Source: Lentinus brumalis (lineage: Eukaryota > Basidiomycota > Agaricomycetes > Polyporales > Polyporaceae). From it: a stretch of DNA of 64,000 nt. Each line of letters begins with the position of its first letter. The stretch's first letter is position 1. The stretch covers positions 806,001-870,000 of the forward strand of contig MARA01000016.1 in the NCBI GenBank assembly GCA_001792895.1, in the 5' to 3' direction. The notes under the pieces were generated by a model, which was not told where the DNA came from, ran no database searches, and saw only the letters and a list, made by a program, of their open reading frames with translations. A program made the position numbers and the translations under genes. Positions 24,501 to 34,711 of this stretch are shown here, in pieces.

Positions 24501-24614
24501 CACTCCTGAAGAGAGTCCTCCGGGACAGACAGTGTGTCTGCTCAGCACGCACACATGCAGTCCCTGCCTGGGTCCCCTTCTCTTCCCTGCGTCTCACCAG
24601 TAGCTTCCCTTGAC
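21572..24614. other. Gene-poor part of tandem unit 2
   Basis: Diverged, then identical, copy of 13402-16479. The same weak candidate frames occur (for example 23008-23283 and 23444-24109). No supported gene. Confidence 0.4.
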
Positions 24615-25379
24615 ATGAACGCCACTGCGTCTTCATGTGCGGACTCGACAAAGCGGAAGCGGACGCGAGACAACGTGCGGGAGGAGCTGCGGGACGAGAT
24701 CAGGTCGAAGCTAGGTGAGTTCTATCAGATTTGCGCACATGGACACGAACGACTCACCTCTCTAGCCACGAGCACCGGCAGCCCGGACGTCCATGTACAC
24801 TGGGCAAAGCACCGCTTCGTCAAGTTCACCGTCCTCCGCGAGCACAAGGTCGTCCGCGGCTGGCCCCCGCACATCCCCTTCGGCGACCTCGGGGACATCC
24901 CCGGCGGCGTTCAGACACTCCAGACGCTCCTCGAGGGCTGGCAGAGCGGCACGATCTACTTTGACGAGGCGACCGCGGACGAGCTCCGGAGAGCGGTGGA
25001 AGACCCAGACAGCGTCCTCCCGAGCACGCCTCTCCCGCCGCGGCCGTCCGGAGCGTCCAAGCCCTGCGACGATCCCCGCTTCGTCGTCGGGCAGCTTGCG
25101 ATGCACCCGGCGCACCCCAGTGTCGTCATTCGCCCGTCATCTGCTGTCCCCGAGGGCGGAGACGACGCGCCGGCGGCGAAGCGGCTCCGGATGAGCGGGC
25201 AGCGCGAGGACTGCGGTCGGGTTCGCGTTGTGCAGGGGGTTCGAAAGCGTCGCCGTCCGAAGCCCGGGGTCAAGACCGAACGCTGGCTCGTTGACGTCAA
25301 CTCGACAGAGGACGGGTACTTTGTCGTCGACAAGGACCTGGGTAGGCTGCTCGCAGATGGCTTGGCGTCGCTTGAGTAG
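24615..25379 (+). CDS. Basic nuclear-type protein of unknown function, copy 2
   Basis: Its translation is identical throughout to that of the gene at 16480-17244, including the optional in-frame 51-bp intron, the Lys/Arg cluster and the stop codon. The lack of any difference implies a very recent duplication, recent gene conversion, or an assembly duplication. Function unknown, as for copy 1. Confidence 0.55.
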   Translation: MNATASSCADSTKRKRTRDNVREELRDEIRSKLGEFYQICAHGHERLTSLATSTGSPDVHVHWAKHRFVKFTVLREHKVVRGWPPHIPFGDLGDIPGGVQTLQTLLEGWQSGTIYFDEATADELRRAVEDPDSVLPSTPLPPRPSGASKPCDDPRFVVGQLAMHPAHPSVVIRPSSAVPEGGDDAPAAKRLRMSGQREDCGRVRVVQGVRKRRRPKPGVKTERWLVDVNSTEDGYFVVDKDLGRLLADGLASLE

Positions 25380-27865
25380 TCCGGGTGTTGTATTCTCGAT
25401 CTTCTGAGTTCTGAGTATCGTACTTAGTGTCTTGAGTCGTCCTTATCGGTCTCATAGTCGTTTCCCTATACTTGATCGTCCTGTAATGCTCAGTATTGTT
25501 GCAGAGTCCCGTCATTATGTCTCAGCCGTGCTTTACGACCTGTACGCCGACTCGTTGCTGCTGCGAACGTTGCCCTCGGGAGTTTCCACGGAGAACAGAG
25601 GCGTCCGGGGACGGGGACGGGCGACTCAGGCCCGGCAGCCTGGAGGCGAGCGGGAGCGACCGCAACCTAGATCAAGGGTTAATTGCAATCAGCCGCGCTC
25701 CGTACAGATTTCGGCGTGGTAGAGCAACCCTGCTAAACATCAGCCATCTGCCCGGCGCCCGGCACGCCGTCCATCCACATACGTAAACGGTCGCATCCAC
25801 TTGGTCTTTCCCGCCAGACCGCCCCACCCTTGCTTCCTCTATCGCCGTGCGAGGTGTCCGCACTCAGGCTGTACAGCCTGGATGAGGGCGAGACTGTACT
25901 TACTACTCACCTAGTCTGCGGCGCGAACGTCTCTACTTATCGTTGAGGCTGTTGTGCGAGTTGACCGTTCGACAATCGAATATCATGCGGAGAGACAGCC
26001 GAGCTCAGTGCCTCTGTGCGAACTCACTTGGTACAGATCTGTGTGACGGAGATCGTTTTAATGCGCTAGAAGCGAGTGACCGTCAGCGACTGAGGAGAGC
26101 TACATCCCAGCACTCACGGCCGTCTCTCCCACCCATTGAACGCACAAACGTTGAGTATGTCGCCGTGACTGTACCGTAGTAAGTATTCGCCCGGTCGCGG
26201 CGGCGCATGTCATTGTTGGACTAGCGGACTTCTGGCCAAATAACATCAGCTCGGGCCAGCAACCCGCGTGACGGCTGAAACCCAGGGCGAAGGGTAACGG
26301 CCGCGTCCTGCTTGCGAAGCTGAACAGTGCAGATTTGCACGGAGATCTGCGTGACGGCTAGAAAGAAGAGATTCCGCATCAGCATCTCGTTGGGGAGAGC
26401 TACGTGTCCCAGCAGCCACGTACCTACTCTCCTGTCTCCATCCTTCCCGATTCTCCCTCCCTCTCCCCTCCCCTCACCTCCTCGCTCGTCTTCGCCGTGT
26501 GTGCTCCCCACTCACCTGCACTTAGTCCTTGCATGAGCTGACCCCCGGGCTGTCGATCGTGCTGGAAGTCTTGACGTGTCAGCTCTCCTGCTCGCCCGAC
26601 GACTCGACTCGACTCACCGCCATGCTCACCTTCGCCGCAGACCTCCCGGGTCATGACCGACCTCAACCTGCCCGAAGACAGAATCGTCGACCGCAGAGGC
26701 GCCCGACAGCTCGCCAAGCTGGCACCGCCGACGGGTGAGTGACTCACAGATCTACATCCCCCACACTGCGCCCGCCGCGTACGGACTTTGTCGAACTCGT
26801 CTGGCTCCGTGTCACAGCCATTGTCTCCATGGACAGCATTGAGGTCGGAGGGACTTGGAGAAGAATGAGGCCCGGGGTCGCTCGATCCGGATGTGCTGGT
26901 GAGGACACTCGTGCATATTGTTTCTGTCTGTCTGTTGCATGAGCCCGCGACGCGGCCTCTTTCCAGTCTGCATACCTCTCCTCCCGCCGACTCGTTCTTC
27001 CCGTTCTCGTGGAGAACATGCCAAGGCCTCTGGACTGTTGGTAGACGACGAGCGCATCGACGACGTGCCCAGCGTCGCCAGGAGGACGAGCTCCCGGGGC
27101 GGTAGAACGCAGAGAGCGTCGCGCAACAGACCAGACCGGGAGATTGCGGCTCGCGAATCTTGGAGACTGCTTGAGGGGTGGCCGTTTTCAGCCTTGTGTC
27201 CGTCGATGTCCCGGTTGCTGTGCGCGAATAGATGCTGTCAGCACGGCGGCTCCTCGATTATCCAGTATCTTCTCACCTGCGCGGGCTCCCTGCCTGAGTT
27301 GTCGGCCGCGAAATACACGCTCTCGGCCCCGGAGTCGTGCAGAGAGCTCCAGGAGTGGACTAGATCAGAGCGGCGGCGACGAGAGATGAGAAGACGAAGC
27401 GTCGAGCAGGTGAGTCGGCTCGCAATGAGAGAGCTTCGTGGTGTGCGGAATTGACAACAGAGCGCACAGGACGCGGGAGGGTGCCGAGTTAACGGGCAGG
27501 GCGTGGGCTAGCAGTCGCTCAGCTCGAGTAGAGACGGTGTCCGAGCCTCCGGCGTACCGTAGACATGTACTTACCGTAGCTTCAATACATCTGCGTCCAG
27601 ACCAGCCAGCCCAGAGAGAGTCCCCGCGGGGTAGCATCCGCGCGGTACGCTCTACACTGAGTGTAGGTGCCCGTAACTAAACAAATCCGTCTCCGGCGAG
27701 AGCCCAGTCGTTCTCCGGCGAGTCTTCGCCTGTCGCCTAGATCGCGCCCGAGTGCCTGTCCAGTCGAATCCGAGTGCGTGCGTGCGGTCTGCGTCGAGTC
27801 CCAGGCGGTGCAGTCCGCGCCGCGCCCAGTCGCGCATCGTCCGCACTCGCTGCGGTCGTGGTGGT
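25380..27865. other. Gene-poor tail of tandem unit 2
   Basis: Copy of 17245-19765, differing visibly only by loss of 35 bp near 27650. No supported gene. Confidence 0.4.
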
Positions 27866-29426
27866 TCAGCGTAGAGTCGTGCAGGCGCCGACGCGGATCT
27901 GCATCTCGGCTGTGTCGTGGCAGTGTCCAGCTGGTTCGTCGTGGCACAAAAAATATATTTCTCGTCTATCTACACTGTCTGCACTAGCTACCCATCCGCG
28001 GCGAGACAGTCCACTCCGCACTCGGAGCTCGAGGTTCCGGCACAGACGGACGATGAAGGCGATGGCCTCGATGGAGTTCGCGGCGACCTTGAGCGCACGG
28101 GCGATCTCGCAGTCGGAAACAGAGAGGCCGCGGCGGGGCAGGAAGCACATCCCACGCTGCGGGTCGGACGACTTGTGCTCCGCGAGCGGGAAGAGGTTGT
28201 CGTTCTCGTACTCGTAGTAGCGGATGTTTCCGTCACTGCGGAGCGTGTCAGATTGCGCGCGTTAGGAAGAATCAGTCGACGTACCCCTTGCCGGCGAGGA
28301 AGAGGATGTTGTTGTCGGTCCAGAAGGGCATGAGGACGCCTGAGGTCTGGTCGATGGTGATCGTCTTGACGTTCGAGAGCGAGCCGGTCTCCCAGAGCGC
28401 CACCTGGCGGTCGCTCATCTTGCTGAAGCCCGTCGTGGCGATGCGGTCCTTGTCGCCCATCCAGACGACGCGCGCGCCCTGCGTGAGTGTGAGTACGTAC
28501 ACCAAGTAAGGTGGATATCACTCGAGATATCAGGGATTCGCCACCATGTCAAGCTCTTCAGGTAAGTTGACATGGTGGACGATCCTCTGCCCCGATAGTC
28601 GGCACACGACACACGCACCTTGATACCGCTATGGCCCTCGCCAACACGAACAGGATCGCCGCCAGTACGAGGATCGAAGATACGAATCTTGCGGTCGCGG
28701 CAGGTGGTGACGAGCAGAGTGCCCCACGGGTTGAAGGTGAGACTCTGGATGGCGTCCGCGTGACCGCCGAGGACAGACTTGGGGCTCTCTGGGCTCGCAA
28801 GGTCCCAGAGCTTGACGACGTGGTCACCAGTCGAGGTCGCGAGGACGTTGTTCGCGGTGGGGTGGAAGAGGACGTGGCCGACGCGGCGCGGGGAGACATC
28901 GATGCGGGCGACGGGGTCAAAGTCCTGGGGCTCCCAGCCGTCCTGTCCCCAGCCGTCGAACGCACCTGAGTCGGCCTTCCATATCATGGCCTTGCCGTCC
29001 TCGCCTGCGGAGGCGACGACGGAGTCGTTGAAGGGCGACCAGTCTGTGTCGAGGACGGGGCCGGAGTGACTCCGTGCGAGGGGGATGAGGTCGGGCAGCT
29101 TGGAGGGGAAGCCGGCGGGGAGGGGCGCAAAGGGCGAGGGCAGGGGCAGGATGGCGAACGCGCCGCCGCCCGAGGACTGCCAGTTGAGAGAGACATACCG
29201 CTGCAGACCGATGTGAGCTGTGCGCGTGAGGAGAGTGCGGACGGCGTACGGTCGAGGCGGAGATGACATTGGTGTCCCATGCGCTGTTCGTAACCTTCAC
29301 ATTGTCGTACCCGTACTCCTTCTTGCCCTGCTGGCCGAAGACATGCCTGCGCGGTCGTCAGCAGCGGCGATGGACAGAATCGGCGGATGCGTACCGATAC
29401 TTGGACGCCCGCACGAATCGCGACAT
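27866..29426 (-). CDS. Coronin copy 3, C-terminally truncated
   Basis: It has the same start and propeller exons as the other copies (start 29426) and the same deletion junction after AIAFIV as copy 2, with the same readthrough tail. It differs from copy 2 in the exon 3/4 intron, which is only about 120 bp and mostly unrelated in sequence. The propeller frames are open, with changes such as K-A-D-S for K-V-D-S. Copies 2 and 3 share the deletion, so the deletion came before the second duplication. Expression is unknown. Confidence 0.68.
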
Positions 29427-29560
29427 CCCGTTCCGATTACAGTGCGCTGAGATAACAGAAACGAGCTAGAAAGTGCAAACGACAGCCGCAGCGGGAGATC
29501 CGGGGGGAAGGGGGAGGAGGAGATGGTAGTTTGGTAGACAGCGACGCGCAGATCAGGCGC
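28025..29560. repeat. Tandem array, unit 3 (truncated)
   Basis: The third unit begins with the same deletion junction at 28025-28050 and follows the coronin gene and its 5' flank as far as gacgc-cagatcaggcgcgcga. Homology to units 1 and 2 stops at about 29.56 kb, just before a short telomere-like motif (TAACCCTAACC, 29580-29590). Confidence 0.85.
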
Positions 29561-30671
29561 GCGACCCTCGCTACATGCTTAACCCTAACCTTACTACTAA
29601 TTGACCACCGCCCCGGGAGTCAGCCGTGCTTCTGCCTCCTAACCACCACCTCTCTAGGACGCCACCCACAACTCTTTGACCGCCTCATCGCGATTCCTTT
29701 GTTGACTTTTCTTGGGAAGTGCATCACGACCAACTTTGATTCAACGAAAAGCTTGGCGGTCCTCCGAGTCGCGATCCGACTTACCATGACCACGACATGG
29801 TGAGGCGACTGGCTCCGGACCGACGTAGTGAGAGATGGATGGCGTACCAAACTGAAGTCATACACGACACTGCCGTCTGGGCTAGCCGACGACATATCTC
29901 TTTTTCTGCATGTGCGTGTACTGCATCAGCCAATTTTCCCTGTGGCCTTGTGACTCTTCCATCTCTTAGCTCTTGGGCTCCGACCATCGTGTCTCCTATC
30001 AGCCTATCACAGAAAATCTGGTCATCGCCAGTCTACGTGACCACACAGTTCGAGACCGTTGTCCTCGACACGCCAGCGTTCAATATTCTAGAGAGCTGTA
30101 GTCTCATGTGAGCATACGTGCGACGGATCTCGGCTTGCTCATGGTGAGTAACACGCACTTGGAATCTTTGTACTGTGAGGGTCTGTCGCGGCACTTCGGG
30201 GCGGACCAGTCAGATTCGAGGTAAGTAGGGTCTGGTGGATCGCCAATCGGGCTAATATCTGCGGGAACCGCTGACTCAGAGGACTCCTTTAACCACATCG
30301 CCAGACTGCTCGCTTACTCTTTACAGTATTCTCCAACACTCCGGCTCTAAGCCTACGAAAAGCAAACTAGAGCCGCTTCCGATGAGTGGCATCTCCTCCG
30401 ACAATTCCCTCGAAGCAGCACTCGAATGATCTTGAACTCCGAGGCGACCACGGCGCACTTGGGTCAGGAGGCACGGGCGTATTTGACGGTCCCCGACGAT
30501 CCCGCCTACAACGAGTACAATATTCCCGCATGGGCACGACGGCTCTCAAACGGCAGCACTGATGGTTTCGCCGTAACGGGACCGTCAACCCACGGGAAGA
30601 GGCTCTTCGAAGCGATGTAACGAGGCGCGAGCGATAGAGGTCGGCCTTTCCGACGGCCTGCGATACCGTAT
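29561..30671. other. Unique sequence after the tandem array
   Basis: No supported gene. The frame at 30426-30620 may be remnant upstream sequence of the HNH-like pseudogene. Confidence 0.35.
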
Positions 30672-31806
30672 ATGCCTACGCTGCCACGTGTACCTGCGGC
30701 GGACTCGCTCGGCAAGACGAGACTCTGGATCAGCCGCGCTGCGAAGAGCGCCTTGCTCAGAGCTGTCCAGGCTGGCTACGACGTGGGTAGCGTACATGTT
30801 ATGGCCCTGTGAGTGGAGTGCTCATATAATTCCTCATCATCTCACTACCTGACCCTTTTCTCCAGGCGAAACGGACTCGCCCGACACTGTGACAACCCCG
30901 CACGCACTGGATGCCACTCCTACGGATGACGACACAGCCTCTGGCCTCGGGGAGGGTCTTCGTGACTGCAGAGAAGACGTGAGCAGATTGTGGTGGTTGG
31001 TATTTTACGCCCGCTCATCATCTCGCGCACTAGGTCTTTGAAAGAGACGGCCGCATCTGTTTCCTGACGAGTGTCGTTGACGTGTCAATGCCGCGGGACA
31101 GGAGGCCACCAGACGCCGTCGGGCTTCCCCTAGACGCTGCTTACATCGTCAAGTACTCCGGCAATGATCTCGAAGCTGGCAAGGACAGCGCCTCGGACTA
31201 CGAGGTCTGTCCCATGAGCGGGTGCCGCCCATCCGTCAACGGGAATCGTCCTGACTAGCAGTCTTATAGCCGCATTCCTTGTTCAAGACAACGGACATCC
31301 TCAGGTCCTACCTCGGTGACACGGCAGCCGAGGTGCTCAACAACGTACCGCAGTTGTTCGACGACCCACAGAATGCGCTACTCCTCGAATGGTATATGCA
31401 TCGGAAGTTCGCCCGGTTTGAATGGTGCCTGCTAACCACTCAGGTTCGTTAACAACTCTCGAATCTTCTCCGATCGCTACGCTTCCCACTGGCACATGCT
31501 GATCTGCCGCTAGGTGCCGGACACGTACAGTGTGAAGTGGGTTGACAATGCGGTACGACATTGGCCAAGAGAACTTGCGCACGAAGTCACCTTTGTGGAC
31601 CGAAGCGGACGATGTCCGGGAATTGCCCTCCCCAGTCCTTTGTTGCTACGGTGCCATGCCGCTCTCGCTCATGTCCGCTACCATAGTGGCATCCTAGAGC
31701 TATTCAATGCTCAACGAGCCGGCAGATGCTCCCGTTGTTCCCAGCGAGTCCGGCGATGCCTTCATGGAGTACGTCGTCAACCACGACGGGGAGACGATCA
31801 ACAGGT
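30672..31806 (+). pseudogene. HNH-nuclease-domain-like gene, decayed
   Basis: Pieces separated by intron-like gaps follow the layout of the large Agaricomycete HNH-domain protein family: RLWISRAAKSALLRAVQAGYDV; RDGRICFLTSVVDVSMPRD; LDAAYIVKYSGNDL; TAAEVLNNVPQLFDDPQNAL; LLEWFVNNS...SHWHMLICR; and VPDTYSVKWVDNAVRHWPREL with PSPLLLRCHAALAHV. The usual A-H-I of the metal site reads A-Y-I here, so the catalytic His is missing. An in-frame TAG (31512-31514) separates LICR from VPDTY. The last recognisable part (NEPADAPVVPSESGDAFMEYV) lies in another frame from LELFNAQ. These defects suggest a pseudogene. Family assignment rests on pattern recognition alone. Confidence 0.5.
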
Positions 31807-33155
31807 ATGCCGAGCTTACGGGAGCCGTGGCCGCCATGTTTTTGTGACATATGTAAGTATTCGTATCGAGGACTGTTCGTACACAATAGCTTTACAGGTC
31901 GGTACCATCGGATCTACCTTCCACATACCAAACATGATTTATGTGAGTCGTCATTTCTCGGGAATCCTCCCCTGCTATCTGCTTCCCACGCTATCACCAT
32001 ACAGTTCCGCTGACTCGTGCGACGACGTCGACGCCCGTGCCAATGGCCGCAGAGTAGATATGAGCGCGCTGCGCGTCCCAGCAACTTCTCGCCCACGCTC
32101 CTGCGTTGGGGAGTCAAAGGTCCCACGAAGAGACCGTCGCAGGTGCTTCGCGGCGGGCGCAATGGACTAGTCTGCGTTCGGCTGCTGCAGATGCTGTTCC
32201 AGAAGACGAGAACCGCCGATGCGCTCGTCGTGCCACGCGGAAGCGAAATCGCTGTCCTCCCATGAGAACGCGAGGGCCGGCAGCGTGTGCTCGTGGTTCT
32301 CGAGTCGCTTCGGCGTCGTGCTTCTGTGGGCGGTCGAGATGAGATTGTGGGCGCCGGCGCAGTCGTCGTAGGGGTGAGCGGTGACTCGGAGATGAATATT
32401 GGCGGAATGCGCGGGGGTGATCGTAGACGTGTCCCAGTCGGGAATGCTCGCCTGGCCGCCGAAGACTGGGGCGCTTCCCTTTCGCCTTCTCTCCCTCGCC
32501 GCCCGAGATGATCTGATCTTCGCTGTCGTCGTTGCCATGGTCGGGAGTAGCAACCAGCGGGCTGGGGACGATGGCGGCCGATTGAGGACTCGACTCCCTG
32601 ATCAGTGTGTCTGAAGGAGACAGTTCAGCAACGCACGCCGTAGATGCAGCATAACTCAGCTCGACTGACCGTCTTCCTGTGTCGCAGATGGCATCGGGGA
32701 GCCCGAGGCAGGATAAGTGCATGAATTCTCGCCTGTGGGTTCGGCTCGCGTTCGTGTCTGCTCTTCTGCTAAGACACCGTCGCTACTCCGCTCGCTCGCC
32801 GCGCGGTAGTGGACAGTGTCGGAGATCGTTCCAACTGTAGACGTTCATACAGTTAGACCGACCACTGAAGAAGTGACGGAGTCCCGTTGGCACGCACCGC
32901 CGTGTTCGTCGACCTCGATGAGCGGCTTGGCCTTCTTCAGAGCTGCGAGCATGTTGCTCGCGTTCGGGAACTCGCAGTCCTTCAGGCGGTGTTTCACGCG
33001 GTGTTAGTCGCGGTGGTATACGAGCGCAGATAATAATAGACAGCGTACCGCGAAAATAGCGTACAGGTCGAGGTCGGACGCGATAGCTACCTCGGTTTTG
33101 ACGGATTGCTGTAGTGGTTGATCAATACATCGTCGACGAACTGAGTGGGATATAT
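31807..33155. other. Region without a firm gene
   Basis: A minus-strand frame at 32167-32553 (containing VTAHPYDDCAGAHNLIS and ending HLQQPNAD) has protein-like composition and could be the 3' exon of an eroded gene, but no partner exons are evident. Otherwise nothing is supported. Confidence 0.3.
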
Positions 33156-34220
33156 TTAACTGACCGAGAGAATATAATGTAGCAATATGTTGACGGGATC
33201 GTATCGCTGCGGAAGGTAAGAGACAACATGGGTACCATACGGGAGGTCAATAAGCCGTACCTCGTCCTCTGTGCCTGCAATCATTGGAGCGTCCATCCCA
33301 GGGTTGTCTGGTCCAGGCGGGAGCTGATGCGGACCGCCAGCGGCCTGCATAGGCTGCTCAGACGTCCACCAGAAGCGTGACTTTCGCTTCATCTTGTAGT
33401 AGTGCAGGAACAGACACTGGTTCGGCCGATGTGGGGTGCTTGGCGCCACGTCTGAGCGACTAGCCCAGGGTCCGCAGCGGTAGTCCGGTTGCGGCATTGT
33501 GTTCGCATCGAAGTTGATAGTCAAGTCTCCGTTATCGAACCGGCCGAAGTCGCCTGTCACGTAGCACTCCTTGTTTGCAAACTCGTCTCCGGAGAACGCG
33601 GCGACGGCCCATCTCGTGGTCTTGTGGATACCGCAGATGAGCAGGAGATCATGCGCCTCGTCGAGGCCGTACTTTTCGGCGAATTCAACCCAGCTCTGAT
33701 GGTTGTCTCGCATATACGTGACCATTCGGCGTCTCGCCTGAACACAAACGTATTTGCTCAACGCGGGAGCATCGAGTAGCACGAACGCGCCCCTGGCGGG
33801 GGACGTGAATTTGAAGTTGACCCCGGCGGACTCTGGAAGACCCGCACTGGATGCCATATGATGAGTAAGAGTGCATCAGGAGGGACTCCTAGCTCACCTG
33901 CCAGACCCGAAATTGAGCTCTTGCATGTCCGTCGGATCTATACTCCGACTACATAGCATCTTCTGCGTGATCTTCGGGATCGTAGAGACAGGAATATCAA
34001 GAGGATTGAAGTCGGATGGCACGTCATCATTGAGCCGAATGTGTGGCTTCATTGAGTTGAAGAGAGGGTAGAAGCACCGTCCAGATTGGTTAATAAACCC
34101 GACATCTCCAATTTCGACTTCCCCGAGTGCCGGGTCAGGCTCTGGGTACCACAGGGGATAGCCATGGCCGAGAGGGAACAGTTCCTGGACGTAAACGTCC
34201 CAGATCCAACGAGAGCTCAT
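33156..34220 (-). CDS. Unnamed Agaricomycete protein family (FPLGHGYPLW-type)
   Basis: Two exons (34220-33898 and 33846-33156) join through a 51-bp GT..AG intron into 337 residues. The first exon has the family's opening, WDVYVQELFPLGHGYPLWYPEP then GEVEIGDVGFI. The second has SPARGAFVLLDAPALSKYV, SWVEFAEKYGLDEAHDLLLI and GIHKTTRWAVAAFSG, matching the arrangement I know from a large, uncharacterised basidiomycete family. In that family a cysteine- or aspartate-bearing G-CDKT motif usually stands where GIHKT stands here, so this member is diverged at that point. The C-terminus (LPQRYDPVNILLHYILSVS) may be truncated. No function is known for the family. Confidence 0.55.
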
Positions 34221-34711
34221 TTGCGAAAAGCGGAGGATAAGCCGAGAACTTGGAAGCCAAGACTGAGGATACCACTGGCAGGAGGATCCTAGCAGATGCT
34301 ACATAAGTATGCTCCCACGATGCCGCCTCGGCACTGCCGCCAGCGACATGTCCTGCCAGCGCACACGCTTGCCACGATAACTCAGTCCGAGTCCCATAAC
34401 GCCACCTATACAGCTAGTTCTGCTCCTCAACGCAGTCCCAGTGAGTGTCCTTACTAGACCGCTCACCGCTCGCCGGAGTCGCCACAAACCACACGTCGTG
34501 ATCCCATCCTGATCTCTTGTCGACGTTCGTAGATCTACTTATCCTTCACTGATCGCACATCCGCGTCAGCACAACCGCATACTAGTCGACTATCGCCCAG
34601 TCTATTCACATTCCCAGACCTGATCCGAGGTACGCGACGCTCTTTGATGCCCACTCAGGTTCCGTCCGTTGAGTAGGACTCGATGTACAGACTGGCCCCT
34701 GGAGGACTTCC
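34221..34711. other. Intergenic region between divergent genes
   Basis: It separates the minus-strand FPLGHGYPLW-type gene and the plus-strand HET gene and so should hold both promoters. I see no gene in it. Confidence 0.4.

Larger units (their letters stand above)
19925..28024. repeat. Tandem array, unit 2 (about 8.1 kb)
   Basis: Second unit of the coronin array. All frames between about 14.87-19.50 kb reappear with the same translation at +8135 bp, so that part is identical or nearly so. The coronin part and the 13.4-14.8 kb flank differ by scattered substitutions and small indels. The left junction reads agctcgaggttccgg (15 bp from the coronin last exon) followed within 10 bp by sequence from position 11701 of unit 1. 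Confidence 0.9.

Noticed and set aside
13547..29590. Telomere or interstitial telomeric array
   Set aside because: Only one or two CCCTAA units occur at 13.55, 21.72 and 29.58 kb, too few to call an array.
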